Below, one piece after another: positions 35,475 through 43,507 of a stretch of DNA of 64,000 nucleotides. Below the pieces are notes generated by a model, which was given only the letters and a program-made list of their open reading frames with translations, was not told the DNA's origin and did no database searches. The translations under genes and the position numbers were made by a program. The stretch is from Bacteroidota bacterium. GTDB lineage: Bacteria > Bacteroidota > Bacteroidia > NS11-12g > UBA955. Location: the NCBI GenBank assembly GCA_030833525.1, contig JAURGZ010000001.1, positions 1 to 64,000 on the forward strand, in the 5' to 3' direction. Numbering within the stretch: position 1 is the first letter of the stretch; every line of letters starts with the position of its first letter.

Positions 35475-37613
35475 TTGATTAACGAAGAAAACATTCAACA
35501 AACCGAAGAAGCTCCCGTAGTTTCTACCCCTGCGAAGGCCAAGAAGGCCGATGTACAGGTTGTGTCTGCCCACGATGATTTCGATTGGGACGCGGACGAC
35601 GCTGGATTCCAAACCTACAGCGCTACCGAGCGCCAAGCTTTGGCATCGGCTTACACCAACACCTTTAACCCCATTACCGAAAAACAGGTAGTGAAAGGCA
35701 AAGTAGTAGCCATCAACGACAAAGACGTAGTGGTGAACATCGGCTTCAAAAGCGACGGCATGGTGCCTCGCCAAGAATTCCGTGATGTGCCTGAGTTGGC
35801 CGTAGGGGATGACGTTGAAGTATTCATTGATATCGCTGAAGACCGCATGGGTCAATTGATTTTGAGCCGCCGCAAAGCTTTGCAAGAAACGGCTTGGGAT
35901 AAGATTGTAGAAGCCCACGAAAGCGACGCTATCGTAACTGGTTTCGTGCGTTCTCGCACCAAAGGCGGTTTGGTGGTTGATGTATTCGGGTTCGATACGT
36001 TCTTGCCCGGTTCTCAAATCGATACCAAGCCTGTTCGTGATTACGACCAGTATGTAGGTAAAAACATGGATTTCAAGATTGTGAAGATCAACGACGTTTA
36101 CAAAAACGTTGTGGTTTCTCACAAGGCCTTGATCGAAGACGATATTGAAGCGCAGAAATCTGAAATTTTGTCCAAGTTGGAAAAAGGACAAGTGATCGAG
36201 GGTGTCGTGAAGAACATGACCACCTTTGGTGTATTTGTTGACTTGGGTGGAATTGACGGTTTGTTGCACATCACCGATATCTCTTGGGGCCGCATCAATC
36301 ACCCTGAAGAGGTGTTGAAGTTGGACGAGAAGATCCAGGTAGTAATCTTGGATTACGACGATACCAAGAAGCGTATTTCTTTGGGATTGAAGCAGTTGAC
36401 TTCACATCCTTGGGACAATTTGGCCATCGATATTTCAGAAGGCTCCAAAGTAAAAGGCCGCGTAGTATCTGTAGCCGATTACGGAGCATTCGTAGAAATC
36501 ACCCCCGGTGTAGAAGGTTTGGTTCACGTAAGCGAAATGAGCTGGAGCTCTCACTTGCGCAACCCATCAGAATACTTGCAGGTTGGTGAGGAAATCGAAG
36601 CTGTCGTTATTTCTTTGGACCGCAACGAACACAAAATGAGCTTGGGCATCAAGCAGTTGACTCAAGATCCTTGGGTTGATATCGCCGCTCGTTACCCCAT
36701 CGATAGCAAGCACACCGGTTTGGTTAAGAATTTGACCTCATACGGCTTGTTCTTGGAATTGGAAGAGGGAATCGACGGTTTGGTTCACGTTTCAGATTTG
36801 AGCTGGAACAAGAAAATCAAGCACCCCAGCGAATTCACCAAGAAAGGTGAAAAGATGGAAGTGGTTGTATTGGAAGTGGACGAAGAAAACCGCCGCTTGA
36901 GCTTGGGTCACAAGCAATTGGAGGAGAATCCTTGGGAGACCTTCGAATCCATCTTTACGATCGGATCGGTTCACCAGGGTACATTGACCTCTATCAACGA
37001 CAAGGGCGCTACTGTTCAAATGCAGTATGGTGTAGAGGCATTTGCTCCTACTCGCCACTTGAAGAAAGAAGACAACAGCGCAGCCAAAGAAGACGAAGTG
37101 ATGGATTTCGAAATCATCGAGTTCAGCAAAGACGCCAAGCGCATCATCGTTTCTCACACGAATTTGTGGAAAGGTGCTGAGCGTGAGCGCGTAAAAGCTG
37201 ATAAAGATGGCAAAGACAAAGCCCGTCGCAGCGCTTCTAAAGCCGTTAAGAAAATCAATCAAACCCAAGAGCGTAGCACCATGGGTGAGTTGGATGCATT
37301 GGCCGAATTGCGTGCGCAGTTTGAAAAAGCCGAGCGTTCAGCCGCCGCTGCTGCTCCCAAAGCGGAGAAAGCCGCAGCCCCAAAGGCTGAAAAAGTGGCT
37401 CCCGCTAAGGAACAAGCTTCTGTTGAGCAGGGTGATTTGAAATCTTTGAGCGGTTTGGGTCCTGCTATGGAAAAGCGTTTGAAAGAACAAGGTGTAAACA
37501 GCGTAGCTGATTTGACTGCCTTGGACGAAGCTAAGATCGCGAGCATCGTGGAAGCCGATGCCAAAATCTCAGCTGACGCTTTGAACAAGTGGATCGCTGA
37601 AGCCAAAGGCTAA
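35475..37613 (+). CDS. rpsA: 30S ribosomal protein S1 with C-terminal helix-hairpin-helix extension
   Basis: A 712-residue protein starting with TTG. It has an acidic N-terminal segment containing FDWDADDAGF, six S1 RNA-binding domains (about 65-140, 150-225, 235-308, 320-392, 400-478, 490-565; for example GVVKNMTTFGVFVDLGGI and GRVVSVADYGAFVEITPG), then a basic/Ala-Lys-rich linker (~620-653). The last ~59 residues (LKSLSGLGPAMEKRLKEQG onward) look like a helix-hairpin-helix domain. S1 binds mRNA for translation initiation. No other start codon is available upstream in frame. The TTG start, strong SD and short leader suggest controlled translation. A strong terminator follows. Confidence 0.93.
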   Translation: MINEENIQQTEEAPVVSTPAKAKKADVQVVSAHDDFDWDADDAGFQTYSATERQALASAYTNTFNPITEKQVVKGKVVAINDKDVVVNIGFKSDGMVPRQEFRDVPELAVGDDVEVFIDIAEDRMGQLILSRRKALQETAWDKIVEAHESDAIVTGFVRSRTKGGLVVDVFGFDTFLPGSQIDTKPVRDYDQYVGKNMDFKIVKINDVYKNVVVSHKALIEDDIEAQKSEILSKLEKGQVIEGVVKNMTTFGVFVDLGGIDGLLHITDISWGRINHPEEVLKLDEKIQVVILDYDDTKKRISLGLKQLTSHPWDNLAIDISEGSKVKGRVVSVADYGAFVEITPGVEGLVHVSEMSWSSHLRNPSEYLQVGEEIEAVVISLDRNEHKMSLGIKQLTQDPWVDIAARYPIDSKHTGLVKNLTSYGLFLELEEGIDGLVHVSDLSWNKKIKHPSEFTKKGEKMEVVVLEVDEENRRLSLGHKQLEENPWETFESIFTIGSVHQGTLTSINDKGATVQMQYGVEAFAPTRHLKKEDNSAAKEDEVMDFEIIEFSKDAKRIIVSHTNLWKGAERERVKADKDGKDKARRSASKAVKKINQTQERSTMGELDALAELRAQFEKAERSAAAAAPKAEKAAAPKAEKVAPAKEQASVEQGDLKSLSGLGPAMEKRLKEQGVNSVADLTALDEAKIASIVEADAKISADALNKWIAEAKG

Positions 37614-37629
37614 TTAATTGCAATTTCTC

Positions 37630-37664
37630 AGAAAGCCCCGCCCATGGCGGGGCTTTCTTTTTTA
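37630..37664 (+). terminator. Rho-independent terminator of rpsA
   Basis: A 13-bp perfect stem (AGAAAGCCCCGCC 37630-37642, GGCGGGGCTTTCT 37646-37658, loop CAT) followed by a T run. Confidence 0.93.
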
Positions 37665-37705
37665 CCCCAATCCCCAATTCTGTTGTATTTTTACCTTTCC
37701 CATCC

Positions 37706-38350
37706 ATGAATGAGCAACTGTTAGCCGCCATCGCCCTGAGTTTGCTTCACGGTTTGATTCCGAGCCATTGGTTGCCCTTGTTGGCTCTGTCCAAAAAGCA
37801 AAAGTGGTCTTTGTCTAAAACCTTAAGCTACACCGCTATGGCGGGTATGGCCCATGCTGCCAGCACCATTTTGATTGGACTCGCTTTGATTTTTGGCTTT
37901 TCAGGCGCCTTGGTCTTTCTCAGCCAAGGTCAAGAGCCCTCCAATACGAGTTTGGTTCAAGGATTGGATTACTTGCCCGCCGTTTTGTTGATGGTGGTAG
38001 GGGGTGTTTTTTTATTCAAACATTACCGACATAAGCACTTTCACGTGCACGGCATCAATAGCGATAAGAGAGGCATTGGGTTTTTGTTGGCATTGCTATT
38101 GGCCATGTTCCTATCGCCTTGCTTGGAAATTGAAGTATTCTTCGTCACCTTGTTCGAACAACACGGTTTGTCTGCGGTTTATAAGCTCATCGCTGTTTAC
38201 GGTTTCAGTACCATTCTTTCCATGTGCACGGGGGTTTGGATCATGTACAAAGGCATAGAGCGCTTTGATTCGCACAAGATTGAGCACAACGCGGGTATGA
38301 TCAGCGGTTGGGTCTTGGTGCTCTCTGGTCTGATGATGTGGCCATTTTAA
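37706..38350 (+). CDS. NicO/UreH-like membrane transporter
   Basis: A 214-residue protein with about six membrane segments. HGLIPSHWLPLLALSKKQ in the first helix and the His-rich loop HYRHKHFHVHG recall the NicO/RcnA nickel-cobalt and UreH-like transporter superfamily; FLSPCLEIEVFF lies in a later helix. A role in divalent metal handling is inferred, not shown. A near-consensus box TACCTTTC ends 6 bases before the ATG. Its stop overlaps by four bases (TTAA) the stop of the convergent yhhQ gene. Confidence 0.65.
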   Translation: MNEQLLAAIALSLLHGLIPSHWLPLLALSKKQKWSLSKTLSYTAMAGMAHAASTILIGLALIFGFSGALVFLSQGQEPSNTSLVQGLDYLPAVLLMVVGGVFLFKHYRHKHFHVHGINSDKRGIGFLLALLLAMFLSPCLEIEVFFVTLFEQHGLSAVYKLIAVYGFSTILSMCTGVWIMYKGIERFDSHKIEHNAGMISGWVLVLSGLMMWPF

Positions 38351-39087
38351 TCTTCCGTTTGGCCGAGAAATCGATCAATCCAGGAATGGGCCAGGTACAA
38401 TAGGGGTAGCAGCACAACGGCCATGCCTACTTTGTAGAAATAATTCAAGGTACCTACTTGTAGAACCCATTTCAAGGGGAAACCTGCGCCCCACCAGAAG
38501 GCGATGACCAATACAACATAGCTGTCGATGAGCTGGCTAACCAGGGTTGACCCGGTGGCCCGAATCCAAATTTGATTGCTTGATTGGCTCGATTTCAATT
38601 TTTCAAATACGAAGGCATCGACCAATTGCCCCACTAAAAAGGCGACCAATGAACCCATGATGATGAACAGACCTTGCCCGAAAATCGCATTGAAGGCAGC
38701 GCTCATGTCGCTAAGTCCGCGGTTTTCGCCGCTATTGAGCCAAAAATCGGCCCCTTTGAGCTGCATGGCGATGCGCACCGTAATGAAGGCGTACACCAAC
38801 ATACCGGCGGCTAAGTAGCTCAAAAACTTCACGCCCTTTTTGCCGAAATATTCGTTGATCAAATCGGTCAAGATGAATACGAATGGCCAAAGTATCACCC
38901 CTGCGGTCATGTCGAAATTGAATGCGTCTCCAAAGAGGTTCCACTGAGCCGGTGCAATGCCCAAGGTCCCTTCCAAACTGAAGATTTTGGCTCCAATGAA
39001 TTCGGCTACCAGGGCATTGGTTAAAAACAAAAAGCCCAAAATCGTGAATAAAACTTGGCGTTTGGACAGGGTAGGAGTTGACTGCAT
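38347..39087 (-). CDS. yhhQ: Queuosine precursor transporter (YhhQ/DUF165 family)
   Basis: A 246-residue polytopic membrane protein of the vitamin-uptake-like DUF165 family. Hallmarks: NALVAEFIGAKIF, ILTDLINEYFGKKG, and ATGSTLVSQLIDSYVVLVIAF. E. coli YhhQ imports queuosine precursors (preQ0/preQ1). I looked for a preQ1 riboswitch in its 5' region and saw none. A TACCTTTG box (39104-39111, minus) lies 16 bases before the ATG. Convergent overlap with the NicO-like gene. Confidence 0.9.
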   Translation of the reverse strand: MQSTPTLSKRQVLFTILGFLFLTNALVAEFIGAKIFSLEGTLGIAPAQWNLFGDAFNFDMTAGVILWPFVFILTDLINEYFGKKGVKFLSYLAAGMLVYAFITVRIAMQLKGADFWLNSGENRGLSDMSAAFNAIFGQGLFIIMGSLVAFLVGQLVDAFVFEKLKSSQSSNQIWIRATGSTLVSQLIDSYVVLVIAFWWGAGFPLKWVLQVGTLNYFYKVGMAVVLLPLLYLAHSWIDRFLGQTED

Positions 39088-39103
39088 AGGGCGTTACAAA
39101 GCA

Positions 39104-39111
39104 CAAAGGTA
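39104..39111 (-). promoter_or_regulatory. Promoter -7 box (TACCTTTG) of yhhQ
   Basis: Exact TAnnTTTG match on the minus strand 16 bases before the start codon. Confidence 0.5.
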
Positions 39112-39189
39112 GCCCGTGCTCGTTTATGATAATAGACACCCGAAAAAGCGGGGGGTAGACTTTGTGTTTTTGGATTGATTTTTGAAATC

Positions 39190-40248
39190 ATGTGCCGAGT
39201 GAAAATTGTTGTCGTTAGTTTGTTCCTTTGGTTTGCGGGGCCTTTGTGGGCCCAGTCTTCAATTTCGGCTCAGATGAAGGAAGGGCAACGGCATTTTGAT
39301 GCGGGCCATTTCAAAGAGGCCTCTCTCTGTTTTTCCAAAGCCATTGAAAAATTGCCAGCTTCCAAACCGGGTCTTCAAAATCCTGAGTTGGCCATGGCCT
39401 ACTATGCCCGTGCCCTGTGCCTGTTGAAGCTCAAAGACAACGGTTCTGCGGTAGTGGATTTTAACAAATGCATTTTTCTAGACACTACTTTGCAGGAAGC
39501 CTATTACAACAGGGCCGTGGCCTATCATGCTACTCAGAACTACCACTTTGCCTTGGCTGATTTATCTCGTTTTTTAAGCTATCAACCAGCCGATACCTCG
39601 GCGCGTCAATTGCGCATGCGCATGGCTCAACAAATGAGTGAATTCGAATTGGCCGCCTCTGATGCTTGGTATTTGTACCGCTTGCAAGGGCAAGAACGCT
39701 TCTTTAAGGAATGGACCAACCACTGCTTGATGGGGGAATTATGGGGACGATATGTTCTGGGTTCTGATACGGCGTTGCTGGAGCATCCGCAGTGGACATG
39801 GATACACATGGACCGCGCTTGGGCCTTGCATGTTCAAGGTTCCTACGAGCAAAGCCAAGGGGAGATATCCCTTTACATGACAGGCCGCGACCGCGAATTC
39901 TCGGCTTATCACTTGCAGGCTGACAACTGCACCTACATGGGCGAGTACGAAAAGGCTCGGCAGATTTATTCAGAACTGATGGAAATGGAGCCCAATAACG
40001 CTGATTTATGGGTAGACGTGGCTCTGGTCTCATTGCAGGAAAAAGATTGGTCTCGGGCTGAAAAGGAGCTGACCAAGGCCATTTCAAGCAAGACCACGCT
40101 CTTGGCCTACGCATATTTATCTCGCGGAGTTGCGCGATACGAGGCTGGAAAGCGGGCAGAGGCTTGCCAAGATTGGAACCGGGGCCATATGCTGGGGGAT
40201 CCGGCGGCTGGTCATTATTTTCGAACCCGATGCAGCACACAACCATGA
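39190..40248 (+). CDS. Exported tetratricopeptide-repeat protein
   Basis: A 352-residue protein with signal peptide (MCRVKIVVVSLFLWFAGPLWAQ) and TPR helices across the rest: GQRHFDAGHFKEASLCFSKA, EAYYNRAVAYHATQNYHFAL, DNCTYMGEYEKARQIYSEL, DVALVSLQEKDWSRAEKEL, YLSRGVARYEAGKRAEACQ. TPRs mediate protein contacts; the partner is unknown. It shares an ATGA overlap with the downstream lytic transglycosylase, so a periplasmic role together with murein turnover is likely. The ATG at 39190 gives the signal peptide; an upstream in-frame TTG at 39175 is possible. Confidence 0.8.
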   Translation: MCRVKIVVVSLFLWFAGPLWAQSSISAQMKEGQRHFDAGHFKEASLCFSKAIEKLPASKPGLQNPELAMAYYARALCLLKLKDNGSAVVDFNKCIFLDTTLQEAYYNRAVAYHATQNYHFALADLSRFLSYQPADTSARQLRMRMAQQMSEFELAASDAWYLYRLQGQERFFKEWTNHCLMGELWGRYVLGSDTALLEHPQWTWIHMDRAWALHVQGSYEQSQGEISLYMTGRDREFSAYHLQADNCTYMGEYEKARQIYSELMEMEPNNADLWVDVALVSLQEKDWSRAEKELTKAISSKTTLLAYAYLSRGVARYEAGKRAEACQDWNRGHMLGDPAAGHYFRTRCSTQP

Positions 40249-41195
40249 AAAATAGAGGCATTCAGGTTTGGGCCTTGGTGGCTTTGTTGTTCGCAGGAGC
40301 TGCGCCGCTTGACATTGCGAAACCCTCCTCGCAGCTGGATTGGTCTGTTTACCAAGACTCTACTTTCGAAAAATGGGGGTCACGATTCGCTTTCTTAGCC
40401 TTGGACCCGGCTTCTTCCAAACAGTTGTGCCAGCAAGCAGGCCCTATGTTTTGGCGTCAAGTGTTGGATTTGAGCAAAGATTCTTCGGTGATAGTACACG
40501 TTCAAACCCGCCAAACCTTTGGAGTATTGCCCGCCAAATTCATCGATTCGTTGGAACACATTGGAAAGCTTGATTCTTTTGCCAAGGCCTTTCGCATGGC
40601 TTTGGGCTTTGATAGTTTGGCTCCCATTAAGTTCGTTCGAGGCAAATCGCAGTTTTTCCAATACCATAAAATCGGGCCTCTCATGAATGAGGCTTTTGCT
40701 GTATTCCGTCAACAAGGGTTGGACCCGCGCATTGCAGAAATGCTGTTGCTGATTGAAAGCCCCAATAACCCAGGGGGTGTTTCAAGTTCTGGCGCCGTGG
40801 GGCACTTTCAACTCATGCCGTTCGTAGCGAAGAAATACGGTTTGAGTGTTTCACCCGGCCACGATGAGCGCTTGGATTTTTCGCGCAGCGCCTACGCCGC
40901 GGCTCGCTTGATCAAAGAGTATGCAGAACCCAATGCCGATGCCATTTGTGTTGCTGCTGGGTTAGAGGTAGACCGCCAGGCTTTGTGGTATCAGATGCTC
41001 ATCTTGCACATATACAACGCCGGTGCAGCCAGCGTGAAAGAAGCCGCTGCAGTAATCGGTTCAGCCAGCGACCCGTATGAGTGGATTCAGCAGTTTTGGA
41101 AAACCAAAGCAGGTCGTTTTGGCAATCAATCCCAAAACTATTCTCAGGTGGCTTTGGCCTCTTATTGCAAGTACAGGGATTTCCTGTACCATTGA
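40245..41195 (+). CDS. Lytic murein transglycosylase (SLT domain, GH23-like)
   Basis: A 316-residue exported protein (hydrophobic N terminus IQVWALVALLFAGAAPLDI). The SLT domain spans about 150-300: the catalytic Glu in EMLLLIESPNNPGG, then SSSGAVGHFQLMPFVAKKYGL, DFSRSAYAAARLIKEYA and HIYNAGAASVKEAA. It should cleave the glycan strands of peptidoglycan with formation of 1,6-anhydro-muramic acid. A LysM domain is not present. It is translationally coupled to the TPR protein. The ATG at 40245 is chosen for the four-base overlap; upstream starts lie inside the TPR gene. Confidence 0.88.
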   Translation: MKNRGIQVWALVALLFAGAAPLDIAKPSSQLDWSVYQDSTFEKWGSRFAFLALDPASSKQLCQQAGPMFWRQVLDLSKDSSVIVHVQTRQTFGVLPAKFIDSLEHIGKLDSFAKAFRMALGFDSLAPIKFVRGKSQFFQYHKIGPLMNEAFAVFRQQGLDPRIAEMLLLIESPNNPGGVSSSGAVGHFQLMPFVAKKYGLSVSPGHDERLDFSRSAYAAARLIKEYAEPNADAICVAAGLEVDRQALWYQMLILHIYNAGAASVKEAAAVIGSASDPYEWIQQFWKTKAGRFGNQSQNYSQVALASYCKYRDFLYH

Positions 41196-41207
41196 TGGTT
41201 TCGGCAT

Positions 41208-41951
41208 CTAAGGCTTGAGAAAATCAGCCGTCCAAAGGCCCCACTTGTGCAGGCGGTACTGAAGGCTTACGCCAAGTACTCCCAGCCCATATTGAACACT
41301 GCGTCTGAAGTTGATGGAGCTGGCTTCGGGAAAATAACGGGTGGGACAGGAAATTTCACCCACTTTGAATCCGACAGCGAACAATTGAGCAATGATTTGA
41401 TTGTCGAATACAAAGTCATCTGAATTTTTATCGAAGTGTACCGTTTGTAAGACCTTTTTGTGATAAGCGCGATAACCTGTGTGGTACTCACTCAGGTGTT
41501 GCCCCATGATGGCGTTCTGCACGGCCGTCAACATTCGGTTGCTCCAGTATTTGTACCTAGGCATCCCTCCATCCAAAGCTCCTTTTCCCAGAATGCGAGA
41601 AGCAAAGGCTGCGTCGTAGACCCCGCTGGCCACCATGCTGACCAAGGCCTGAAGGAGTTTAGGGGTATACTGGTAATCGGGATGAACCATGACGATGATG
41701 TCGGCGTTCAGCGATAGGGCTTGGGTGTAGCAAGTTTTTTGATTGCCTCCATAGCCGCGGTTCAGAGGGTGAATCCAAATGTGTTCAATGCCCAAAGAAC
41801 GAGCCAATTCAGCCGTTTGGTCAGAACTGGCGTCGTCTACCAAAATGACATGGTCTACCCAAGCCCGGTCAATTTCTGAGACCGTTTGAGCCAATGTGGC
41901 CTGGGCGTTGTAGGCAGGCAACACCACCGCTATGCTTTGACCGTATATCAT
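41208..41951 (-). CDS. Glycosyltransferase family 2 (dolichyl/polyprenyl-phosphate sugar synthase-like)
   Basis: A 247-residue GT-A transferase: VVLPAYNAQATLAQTVSEID, ILVDDASSDQTAELA, NRGYGGNQKTCYTQAL, and VMVHPDYQYTPK (donor/metal site), with LSEYHTGYRAYHK. It resembles DPM1-type synthases that charge a polyprenyl phosphate with a sugar. Such a product could feed the GT39-like protein at 31552-34338, which is an inference. There is no C-terminal membrane anchor. A near-consensus box (CATTTTTG) ends 4 bases before the ATG. Confidence 0.87.
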   Translation of the reverse strand: MIYGQSIAVVLPAYNAQATLAQTVSEIDRAWVDHVILVDDASSDQTAELARSLGIEHIWIHPLNRGYGGNQKTCYTQALSLNADIIVMVHPDYQYTPKLLQALVSMVASGVYDAAFASRILGKGALDGGMPRYKYWSNRMLTAVQNAIMGQHLSEYHTGYRAYHKKVLQTVHFDKNSDDFVFDNQIIAQLFAVGFKVGEISCPTRYFPEASSINFRRSVQYGLGVLGVSLQYRLHKWGLWTADFLKP

Positions 41952-42115
41952 GAGGCAAAAATGACGCTGAACCGCTTGATTTAATCGACTAGAGTGTCAA
42001 GAAAACTAAACAAATGAAATCTGTTGCCCATTATCAAACGGCGTAAATCATTAATATATTGAGTAAATATAGGGCTAATTTAGACGCATTTTAAATTGAA
42101 TAACCTGTGTACAAA
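41952..42115. other. AT-rich intergenic region upstream of the act operon
   Basis: AT-rich (for example ATCATTAATATATTGAG near 42047), between the divergent GT2 gene and the act promoter. No gene seen; could hold regulator sites. Confidence 0.4.
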
Positions 42116-42150
42116 TTGTTCCCCACCTCTCAGGGGTCAATCTATATTTG
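42116..42150 (+). promoter_or_regulatory. Promoter of the act (alternative complex III) operon
   Basis: TTG at 42116-42118 and TATATTTG at 42143-42150 have consensus Bacteroidota spacing. An imperfect 13-bp palindrome ACCTCTCAGGGGT (42125-42137) lies in the spacer and could be an operator. The leader is about 25 bases. Confidence 0.75.
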
Positions 42151-42179
42151 CAGTGCGAAAAACCCCTTCGTAATCACAC

Positions 42180-43487
42180 ATGATCATTAAACATTTGAAA
42201 GGTTGGGCCCTCGCTGCCATTCTTGCAGTCTCGGCTCCAGTTCTCGCCCAGGATGCACCCAGTGCAGATGAAGGTAAAAAGCTCTACGAAGCCAACAATT
42301 GTGGAAGCTGTCACGCCCTAGACAAGAAAGTGGTAGGTCCCGCCCTGAGAGGGGTGACCGATCGCCGTTCTGAAGAATGGTTGATTCAGTGGATCCGTAA
42401 CAACGAAAAATTCCGCAAGAGCGGTGATGCCGATGCCAATGCTTTGTACGAAGAGTATGGTGGAGCAGCTATGAACATTTTCGAGAATTTGTCTCCTCTG
42501 CAGGTTCAGCACATTCTCGAATACATCAAAACGGCTCCTGCTCCCGTTCAGGAAAAGGCACAGACTACAGGTGTAACGGCTGAAGAAGACAACAGCAACA
42601 GCATCTACATTTTGTTGATTTTGGTCGCTGTATTCGCGGTGGTATTGTTGGTTTTATCAAAGGTTAAAAACACCTTGTTGCGCGTTGCCGCTGAACAAGA
42701 TCCTGAAACTTATGCCGAGCAAATGAACAAACTTCCTTTGTGGAAGCGTTTGTTGCCCAAGAAGTTGGCCAATATGAACACCACGGTTTTGAGTTTGTTC
42801 ATCACCTTGATCATTGGTCTTCCCATGGCAGGCTATGGATATAAGTTCTCCATTTCTGAAGTAGGGGTTCAGAAAGGGTACGCTCCCGAACAACCCATTG
42901 CGTTTTCTCACAAACTTCACGCCGGTGATTTGCAGTTGAATTGTCGCTATTGCCATAGCACAGTTGAAGAGAGCAAATCAGCGAGCATTCCTGCGTTGAA
43001 CACTTGTATGAACTGTCACAAGGGTGTTCAATTGACAGAAAAATACAACGGCAACGTGTCTCCTGAGATTCAGAAGATTTACGATGCCTTGGATTACGAT
43101 CCTGAAGCCAAACCCGGTGAAGAATTTGGCGACAATCCCAAACCCATTCGTTGGGTTCGCATTCACAACTTGCCCGACCACGCTTATTTCAACCACTCAC
43201 AGCACGTGAAAGTGGGCAAATTGGAATGCCAAACTTGCCACGGTCCCATTGAGCGCATGGAAAAGGTGCAGCAGTGGAACACCTTGCAAATGGGCTGGTG
43301 CATCGATTGCCACCGCAATGCAGGTATTGACGCAGCGAACAACAACTATTACGCTGCTTTGCACGCTAAAGCGGCCAGCGATTTGGAAAATAACGGCAAC
43401 AACAGCCAATACTTTGGACCTGATGGAAAAGTGCGCATTACTCCCGCTATGAACGGCGGATTGGAGTGTGCCAAGTGCCACTATTAA
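42180..43487 (+). CDS. actA: Alternative complex III subunit ActA, with fused N-terminal monohaem cytochrome c
   Basis: A 435-residue multihaem cytochrome. A signal-like segment (WALAAILAVSAPVLAQ) is followed by a class I cytochrome c domain (~28-120) with CGSCH at residue 41 and a candidate Met ligand in YGGAAMNIF, then two membrane helices (YILLILVAVFAVVLLVLS and TVLSLFITLIIGLPMAG), then five CxxCH motifs (CRYCH, CMNCH, CQTCH, CIDCH, CAKCH). That is six haem sites; the described ActA is pentahaem, so the N-terminal domain is an addition relative to that core. It passes electrons from the quinol-oxidising complex to cytochrome c or oxidase on the periplasmic face. First gene of the act operon. 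Confidence 0.93.
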   Translation: MIIKHLKGWALAAILAVSAPVLAQDAPSADEGKKLYEANNCGSCHALDKKVVGPALRGVTDRRSEEWLIQWIRNNEKFRKSGDADANALYEEYGGAAMNIFENLSPLQVQHILEYIKTAPAPVQEKAQTTGVTAEEDNSNSIYILLILVAVFAVVLLVLSKVKNTLLRVAAEQDPETYAEQMNKLPLWKRLLPKKLANMNTTVLSLFITLIIGLPMAGYGYKFSISEVGVQKGYAPEQPIAFSHKLHAGDLQLNCRYCHSTVEESKSASIPALNTCMNCHKGVQLTEKYNGNVSPEIQKIYDALDYDPEAKPGEEFGDNPKPIRWVRIHNLPDHAYFNHSQHVKVGKLECQTCHGPIERMEKVQQWNTLQMGWCIDCHRNAGIDAANNNYYAALHAKAASDLENNGNNSQYFGPDGKVRITPAMNGGLECAKCHY

Positions 43488-43507
43488 TTAGAAAAGAGAA
43501 AATCACC

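Noticed and set aside
35256-36302. 348-codon minus-strand open frame overlapping the oxidoreductase and rpsA
   Set aside because: It runs antisense through the S1 domains and the end of the oxidoreductase gene; the translation has no family pattern.
39088-39189. preQ1 riboswitch upstream of yhhQ
   Set aside because: I could not find the preQ1 aptamer pattern (pseudoknot with A-rich tail) in the leader; only a promoter box and 16 bases of leader are seen.
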